Assembly: GCF_032062135.1 (NCBI RefSeq)
Contig: NC_092863.1
Span: forward strand, 21,224,255 to 21,288,254
Direction of reading: 5' to 3'
DNA from: Pyxicephalus adspersus
Lineage: Eukaryota; Chordata; Amphibia; Anura; Pyxicephalidae
Length of the DNA: 64,000 nt
The notes under the pieces are model-generated. The model saw nothing but the letters and a program-made list of their open reading frames with translations. It did no database searches and had not been told where the DNA came from. Made by a program: the position numbers and the translations under genes. Within the stretch, counting starts at the first letter, position 1, and every line of letters starts with the position of its first letter. This document shows, in pieces, positions 42,401-51,400 of this stretch.

Positions 42401-45400
42401 GGATACTCCGTCTAATAGGGTAACAAGCACAACCTTAACCTTAAATGCTGACATTTCTACCCCACTCTTTTTATCACATCATGCTGTATAGAGAAACACT
42501 TTCTTAAAGTTGATGCAGAAAACTGCAAATCAATAGAACACTATTATAATTAGGTACCTGCCTGAATCTGTTCCCCAATTTGACCTTCCTGCTGCGTTAC
42601 ACTCAATTTTCTCTAAATTACTGGTCAATCCAGAGGATAGACATTAAAGTGGACCAAATTCAAAAGGACTTTGGACCCACACAGTTGAAAAAAGGTGCAT
42701 GAGAGACCACGTTCATTGAATTTGCTGCAGCTCCTATTCTTCAACTAATGCCAGATTTGTCCAAATATACTCTCTACTTGCCATGCTCTGAGGTCCCTAC
42801 TGTCTGTGCTGAGTGCAAACCTAACTGCTGGGGGTGCCCCTTTCACCTCATCCACAAAGAAGGCAGGAACCATATTTTTAGGGGCCCTGGATCCCTCTCA
42901 TCCTTTCAGATCCTCACTTCCCATCTATTGTGTTGGCATATTAGCCTTCTGGGATACTTACTTTATGGTGGTCTTGGAACCGAACACAGCTTGACCAGTC
43001 ATCTTTATCTGGTTGAGGCTCACATCACCCTAATTCAGTGCCATCACAAAACTTGGTCACCTGTTTGTAGCTCTTGTACATGATAGCTCAACTTGTTCAT
43101 TGAGCCATTAGTCTACAGCACTGCCAGTATGCCAGTATTGCTTCCCAAAATGTCAAATGTTCAAACCAGTGGAGCTAAAAATATCTAAATATTCCAATAT
43201 GATAAAATATTATAAAAAATGCTTGATGTAATTAATTTTCTAGATATCCTGAATAAATCTAGGTATAAATGCTGAATTTAGAAGAATCCATTGATTCATT
43301 TAGAGAAAGTTCAGTAAAAATCTGTTTTTAAATGGCAGAAATAGGATTCTAATAATAAACAGTCAAGTAATGCAGTATTATATATATTTTATATAAAAGA
43401 TACAAAGTACAGGATTAATTTTTGTGACGGCAGGGGTTATATCTTTATATGCAATCATTACACACGAACATGATTTTTCCCCAACAGGATATTTTTTAAA
43501 GACATTACACTCGCAGCAGACACAAATTTGAGTTTATTTAAATTGTTTTACTCACCATTTTACCACCTAACTTTTAGTTTACTTACATTTTTATAGACAA
43601 ATTAAGGATGTTGCTATGGGAGGGATTGTTTATTACAAGAACATTGAATCTTTAATTTTTTTAAGGACATTTTATCGATTATATGGAAAAGGGACACAGA
43701 ATTGCTGATTAAATTTGTTTTTGTATGGAAAGGGGACACAGAAGTTACATTTAAAGGATCTTAACCACCTGAGCGTTACACTGAGGTCTAGATTTCTGTA
43801 CCAAAAGTGATCCACTGTTTTTCATGAAATTTTTTTTTTAAATTGTAGACCTGTAACTTACAGAAATATGTCCGAACAAGGGTTCTAGTAGATATTATGA
43901 ATATAAAAAATGTTTGAAACGCACAATCATGTAAAAAAAAATACTTTTAATAAAATTTAAGGAAATTAGGCGAAGATCAGCAAAGGTAAGATAAGACACA
44001 GTGTTACACACTAGCCATCCAGGGAATAACTGGCAATTTTTAAAACTTTGATTCTGTATTTATTGGGGTTTGTTTTGAATTATTTTGTATTTGATTGGAT
44101 ACGGGAATTTGTATCCAATCCAATACAAAATAAGAATTTGAATTTCCAAGTTATTTGCTTTTATTTTATTTTTTTTTATTGTATTGGATTGGATACTGGA
44201 GTTTGTATTCAATCCAATACAAAATGAGCGTTTGAATTTACCAGTTATGTACTTTGTATTAATTTTATATTATTTTGTATTTGATTGGATACGCAAGTTT
44301 GTATCCAATCAAATACAAAATATAAATTTGAATTTCCAAGTTATTTACTTTTATTTTATTTATTTTTTTATTTTTGTATTGGATTGGATACGGGAGTTTG
44401 TATTCAATCCAATACAAAATGACAGTTTGAATTTACCAATTACAAACTTTGTATTTATTTGAATTATTTTGTATTGGATTGAATACAGAAGTTTGTATTG
44501 AATCCAATACAAAATGAATGAATGAGTTTCTATTTGAATTTCCCGCACACGCGCCGACGTCATCACGCACGCAGAAGCCTTCCGTTTTTTTTTTTAAGAA
44601 CCCGTGGGGTTCTCGTTTCACAGATCATCCGGCGCTGGACGAAGAAGGACGTGGACGATCAGCGGGACCAGGTAAGATGGCGGCCGGTATCTTGTGTTCC
44701 GCTGGCACCCGACGCTGGAGAGGGAGATCGACAGACGACGATAGACGGAGGACGACGCTGGAATAGGAAAACGACGCTGGATGTGCACAGCGGGACCATG
44801 GAGGTAAGGATGTGACAAAAATACGGGCTTAACCATCCTAGCCATTATTTTTTGCCCGTACGAAGGTCGGGCTTAACGGCTAGGTGGTTAACATCAAATC
44901 AATTAATAAACATGTTTAGTAAAATAAAATGTTTTTTTTTTTTTTTTTGTCTTCAACAAAATGGCGGGCCTGAAGGCTGAAATTCCCTATTGTACCCCTC
45001 CAAACCTTCTATGAAAAGCCCGGGGGAGGGGGGGATGTAACAAAGGGTTATCAAGCAAAGGTGTCAATTTGGAAGACAAATCAAAGCGATTGTATGCTGA
45101 GTGCCAATTTTATATAGTGAGTCTCTTGCGGGATCTTGGATTGGTTACTGAGTGTGACCTGTAGGACACCTATTGGCTGACACTTTCACCTAGCTAGGGA
45201 TTGGTTATTTCAAACTTCAGGAATTTACTAGAGCTCCCAGCTAATTTGATATGGGAAGCTGGAGCCAAAGCCAGGTGGGGTAATCTAATTTTTTAGAGGT
45301 CAATAAAAGGTTCAGCTGGGTCATTACCCCAACCCACCTGTCCAGTTATTCATCTATCATCTGCTGACTCAGGTTTGATTGATTTATTACCCCTTTAAGG

Positions 45401-48400
45401 CCCTACTGGTAACCAGTGTGTTATTAGAACTGTATCTGTTTACTGGCAGCTATCCATCTGTCCATTGTGTGACTGGACAGGGTTAAACACATCACAAACA
45501 TTTCCATAAATGCTTTCCTGCATTGTTTAATGATACTTAATATGAAACCTAACTATTGCGATATGGCATATAGTGTATGTATATCCAAGGGAATATAGGG
45601 TACCATGTGTGTGTATGTATGTATGTATATATATACAGTGGTACCTCGGTATAAGTCCTTAATCTGTTCCAGATCCTTATACGTATGCCAAACAAATTTG
45701 GTTGTATAAAATAATTTAAATACTGCCTAATATAAAATACATAACAACAAAAGCAATTAGATGAAATAAATGAAAATGTAACCTTACCTTGCTGAGAGGT
45801 GTCGAGTGCCTTACTAGTATCGTGCTGAGAAGGGAGGAGGAGGAGGAGATGTTGTTTTTTGGAAGGAAAGTCCGCTTCCAATAAAACTTTAAGAATTTGA
45901 AATTCTTGTGTTTTTACTCTTTTCTGCCTCTTTTCCGCCTCTTTTCCCTACTTGGACCTGGTTAGGGATCTCCAGGTTTGACTTTTACTAAAATTCTGAC
46001 CAAAGAACTTTGCTTCTGCCTTTTCCTCAGGATGTTTTGGAAATGTGACTTTGGCAAAGATTTCCTTGATAAATGAAGTAGGGGCTTCCCTTATCTCCTC
46101 CTCTGAGCCTGAAGAGAGTGCATCCATCTAAAGGTGCGTACACACTTCCAATTTTTATCGTTCCAATCGAACGACGAACGATCGATTGGGCAAAAAATCG
46201 TTCGTAAAAAAGTAACCAACGACGCCGACGAACGAGGAAAGTCGCTGGAAACGAACGACCGGACCGGCGGATCGGATTGGACGACGATCGTTGAACATCG
46301 TTCGTGTGTACGGTCGTTCGTTCATCGTCTATGTTCAGAGCATGCGTAATGAACGAACGTCCGTTCACTTTCCTGTCGTGCACATAGTTCCTCTATCGCT
46401 CAAACGATCGTATCTATTGTGTGTACAATATCTACGAACGATCGTGTCGTTACCTCTATGTGCAGGATCGGTGCTATACGATCGTTCGTGTATATCATGC
46501 AGGAACGTTCGTCGTTCGTTTTCCGACGATAATAATTGGAAGTGTGTACGTAGCTTTAGTCTTGTGCTCCTGCTTCTCAAGTTCCTGCAGCTCTCTAGTG
46601 GTCAGCTCCAGTGCCCCTCCACTAACTCTTCCACATTAGCATCCCTCACATCCAAAACTATGGACCTGCCAAGAGAGGCAATATCCTCCACTATAGTCAC
46701 AGCCTCAAAGGTTTTTTCATTCACTGTTTCTGGCCACAAATTCCTCCAAGCAGAGTTTATTGGTATGTAGGAAACTTCCTGCCAGGCTTTGTCATTGAGA
46801 GTTATGCAATGGGTGATATTAAAGTGATCTTTCAAATACTCTCCCAGGGTTAAGTCTGAGGTCACTTCAAAGCACCTCTAGAATAGTGTTTTAGTGCAGA
46901 GTTTCTTGAAATTACTAATGACCTGCTGGTCCATGGGCTGAATGAGAGGAGTTGTATTAGGGGGGAGGAACTTTACAGTGATGAAGTCTAACTCTGGCAG
47001 CACATAGTCCTGCAAGCTTGGAGGGTGAGCTGGAGCATTGTTCATTATGACGAGGGCCTTCAGAAGCAGGTTTTTCTCCTCTAAATAACTTTTTACACTT
47101 GGCCAAAAATATTTTCTGGTTACCCAAGCCTTGCTGTTTGACCTCCACATCACAGGTAACTGAGTTTTTTGCACTTTGTTTCTTAAAGGCCCTCGGGTTT
47201 TCAGAGTGGTAGATCAGTAGAGGCTTCTACATTGGCTTGTGCCCTGGCAATGCCTTCTTTTGTGTAATATAGGTCCTGTACAAATGTGGGCAGTTGCAGC
47301 TAGTCTCGAGAGAAGTAAACAAGAGTTCTAGCTTGCGAGTCGTATTCCAAACAAGCGTCGTATACCAAGCAAAATTTTTTGCGTCCAAACAGGACCTGTA
47401 CCAAGTTGGACTNNNNNNNNNNNNNNNNNNNNNNNNNNNNNNNNNNNNNNNNNNNNNNNNNNNNNNNNNNNNNNNNNNNNNNNNNNNNNNNNNNNNNNNN
47501 NNNNNNNNNNNNNNNNNNNNNNNNNNNNNNNNNNNNNNNNNNNNNNNNNNNNNNNNNNNNNNNNNNNNNNNNNNNNNNNNNNNNNNNNNNNNNNNNNNNN
47601 NNNNNNNNNNNNNNNNNNNNNNNNNNNNNNNNNNNNNNNNNNNNNNNNNNNNNNNNNNNNNNNNNNNNNNNNNNNNNNNNNNNNNNNNNNNNNNNNNNNN
47701 NNNNNNNNNNNNNNNNNNNNNNNNNNNNNNNNNNNNNNNNNNNNNNNNNNNNNNNNNNNNNNNNNNNNNNNNNNNNNNNNNNNNNNNNNNNNNNNNNNNN
47801 NNNNNNNNNNNNNNNNNNNNNNNNNNNNNNNNNNNNNNNNNNNNNNNNNNNNNNGGGGTCGTCTTATACACCGGAAAATACGATGCATACGATACGATGT
47901 TAACGATGCATCATGCAGTTAACATGGCCTTGATGTGTTTATGCTAAACCTAACCCAAAAAGGCCTAAGAACCGGAGCAAGGCCAAAAAATGTGCAATAA
48001 GATTACTTAGGCAAAAAGAGACCTTCTTGATGCAGGCTCAAAACCTTAAATAAAATAAAAATTGAGTGAATGGACATTATTAAAAGAGTGGGGAATTTCA
48101 ACTGGCAATGATGGAACAGTAATCTCTGCAATACATTCATCTTTAAAATAAATATGCAGTCAAATCAGGAAAATGTACGCTTTCCCCTTTTCTGTAGGTC
48201 AAATTTCAAATTTGATATGGGAAGAGGAAAAATCAATTGAAAAACCTTAGAAGGGTCTCCAGGTAAATATGTTCCTAGTATGGAACTGGACTTGGTTTGC
48301 ACGTTCAACCCATATAAAAAATAAGACTGCAAAAGAGAATTTAGGAGTGGAGTAGAAAATGATTTTCATTTCATTTTCGGATTTTAAATAATTTATTTTG

Positions 48401-51400
48401 ATTGCTATTGTCTAATGTTCAAATAAAGATATTAGGGGGATAAAGGACACTGTTGTGTCCCCTTGTGAATAATGACAGGCTCAGACATGTAGCCATTACA
48501 TAAAATTCACAAAAGCATCCTGCACCCAAAACATGTTGTAAGGAGAGGTTCATAAAGGTACTATCAAAGGCTATTTCTTCTTTAGCTTGGTTGCATAAAT
48601 CCAATTAGGGGCTCTACTTGTGTTATCTCTAGTCTCCTTTAAGGGTATAAAGCCGGCCTGGTCAAAATGCATCGGTTTGTTTAAAAGTGGCTGCAACCTA
48701 GAAGCCATAATTTTTCTAATTAATTTGAGGTCCTGATAAAGCAGGGAAATAAGTTTGTAGCTTGAACAGGAGGCTGGGCCTTTACCCTCCATTGGGATAA
48801 CTGAGATTTGTGAACATTGCAAATTCAGGGCAAACTATTCTCCCACAGCACTTTCAAGAAAAAGAACCAAGCATGTCCAAGCAAGTTTTTATAAAAGACC
48901 AAAGTAAATCCATCTGAACTGAGGTCCTTGCCCTTGTAAGGGCATAAGAGAGGCCTCCAAAGATTTTCAATCCTGATCTGAGAATGTAGGCAACCCAGAA
49001 TTAATAAGACAGACCCTTAAATGCCTTACATCATGATGAGAATTGGGAGAGATTTTATTGATCCATGTAAAATTTACGAAAGGAAGCTGCAATTGTGTAC
49101 ACCCACCATAAATGGCACATAAAGTTATGCATTTGACCATGTAGGGCAGGAAACTTGTTATTCAAACTCGTAGTAGGCTCTTTGCAGCTCACTAATTTAA
49201 CCTTGGCTTTCACTAAGTAAAGGGAAGTTAAGCTAGTCCAAATTACTACTCATTATGACTTCCAGTTTCTGGAACCTTGAATACAAGTTTGGAAATGTGC
49301 CCTAATCTACATTTTTTTCTAGACCTGTGTTTAGGTGGTAGGCCACATATCACTGTCTACGTGGGGTTTCCTACACTATCAAAGGGTCAATTTAGAATTG
49401 AAATTGACCATTACTACAACATCACATAATTTATTCAACTTCCAGGAGAGCAGGATAGTTCAATGAACAGGTAGGATTCCCAATGGTACACTTTCACACC
49501 TGGGGCAAATCCACCTGGTGAAGCCTGAAATAATCAATGCAGGAATAAGACTGGCAATTAGGACATTATCTCAACCGGTTCCTGGAAGAGGATGTAATGG
49601 TGGAAGAAGCGCAGGAGACATCCAAGATTGGATTGGGTGTAAAATTAAGGTAAACTTAAGAAGCCTTACCTAAACTCATCTAGCTGACCTAGCGCCTTTT
49701 CCAAAAACTTTGCCTGATCCAGTTGAGGTAAATGAATTGTAGCAAAGCTAACGAAGTTGCTGTTCAAGGAACTGTTAAGGACCGTACTTTCCTTATCAGT
49801 GTACAGGTTCACATTCAAAAATCCAGCCATCGATAATCCAGTTCCTTCAGATTTCCCGCATGGATTTCGTCATATAATCAAACCTCAGATTTGTAACGGT
49901 GTGAAACTCATTAACCTCCCTAGCGGTTAATTTCTTTCAGGTTTTTTTATGTCTAAAAGCGGTACATTGTTTTTCATGAAAATTTATTTTTACAGTATAA
50001 TATAATAGTATGAGTATGATAAAGTTTGAAACACAAAATCATGTAAAAACAATAAATTGAATAAATTAAAAAATCTATATAATTAAAAAAAAATACACAT
50101 TATACTCATACGAATATATATACTGTAAAATAAATGTTCTTAAAAACAATGTACTGCTTTTACACATAAAAATCCAATGTATTGCATTCAATACAGTTAT
50201 TTTGTAACTGGGAATTCTCTGGTGACTCAATGGATGCAGAAGCAGGAAGAAGAAAGAAGACAGATCGCGGCGCTGGACGGCGCAGGATGCTGGCGGATCA
50301 GGTAAGCCCTTCATTTAATAACCTTCCCAAAGGTTTACATACCCCGAGTGTTACTCTGGGTTACCACTTTTAGCAACTTTTTTCTACCCCGAGTTACACT
50401 CAGGGTTACCTCTAGGGAGGTTAACCCAAGAATCTACCAATAAGCAATATAAAGTATCCAATATAAATGGGGGAGAAAAAAATACAATACTTAAACCTTA
50501 GAGATGCAAGCCTGGGATAAGAACAAGGAATAAAAAGCCAACAGAAGAAAGCACAGTACTTAGAATCTGGATCTTGAATCAGTAAACCATTTAGGGTGAT
50601 ACATTAGGTCCCTGGTCTAGCTGCTTGCGCTTCTGCTATGGCTGTTGCCAGGTATAAACTCTCCGTAAAGAGATATGTATAGGAAGATTTTTTGATTTTT
50701 ACAAAAGATTTACCTACTAGCAGAAAAAAATGACTGGTTTGTTTTAGTGGTGGGACTATTCCAGACCACGTTTCTGATTTTAACAAGACGGCTCTCAGTC
50801 GATATATGTGTCAGCCTCCATTCTGACAGTCCAGTGATTGAAACTGGCTGTAAAGAGAAATGTAGAGAGAGATTTATCCAATCGGGAAGTTCCACTTTAG
50901 GAAAAAGAAATGTAGAGAGAATAGTGAGGAAGGTCATCCAGATAAGTCGCAGAGATCGCATCACAGTTGGCCATGGGGAAAACCCCAACGCTAGTGGATA
51001 TTTTTGGAGCGTAAGATCTCCAGAAGTGACATTCCAGCACTCCAAAGGTATAAAGAACGTTTAGTCTTGCAGCAGAAACACAGGAGACCTATTAAAAGTA
51101 ACAGGGTTACAATCTTGAGCCGCTCTAATAATATCCTCCAACCTCCCTGGTGGTCTGATTATATCAGTTTTTTTAAATGTCAAAGCGGTACATTTGACAT
51201 TTAAAAACACTTATTTATTCCAACAACCGTGGACTAGAAGTCAACACTCTTCCAACAAAATGTCCAACAGCAGCCTTAAATGCTTTTGTATAAACTAAGC
51301 TGTCTGAAAATCCCCAAATTTCCAAAGTCTAGAAACCTGTAACTAGGTTTAGATGAATACTGATTTTCCATTTCCAAATGGGACCTACCCATAGTCCTGC

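Larger units (their letters stand above)
43761..44891 (+). mobile_element. TTAA-flanked MITE (piggyBac-like) carrying hairpin array and splice-like sites
   Basis: It starts TTAACCACCTGAGCGTTA and ends with the inverse (TTAACCACCTAGCCGTTA on the minus strand), with TTAA as the duplicated target, as in piggyBac-type elements. It is 1131 bp. Its parts are an AT-rich leader, an array of five hairpins (44083-44514), then a GC-rich part (44540-44815) with CACAG|ATC at 44624, CAG|GTAAG at 44672 and the YY1-like AAGATGGCGGC at 44674. No transposase. Confidence 0.8.

Noticed and set aside
44184..44462. 92-codon repetitive open frame ([12 protein letters not shown] units)
   Set aside because: It is the translation of the AT-rich hairpin array. 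The same array is open on the other strand too.
46291..46770. 159-codon open frame on the + strand
   Set aside because: It runs from the 426-bp MITE into antisense Tigger sequence. The other MITE copies give similar chance frames.
47227..47947. Open frames of 174-217 codons across the second N run
   Set aside because: Artefact of N not being read as stop codons.
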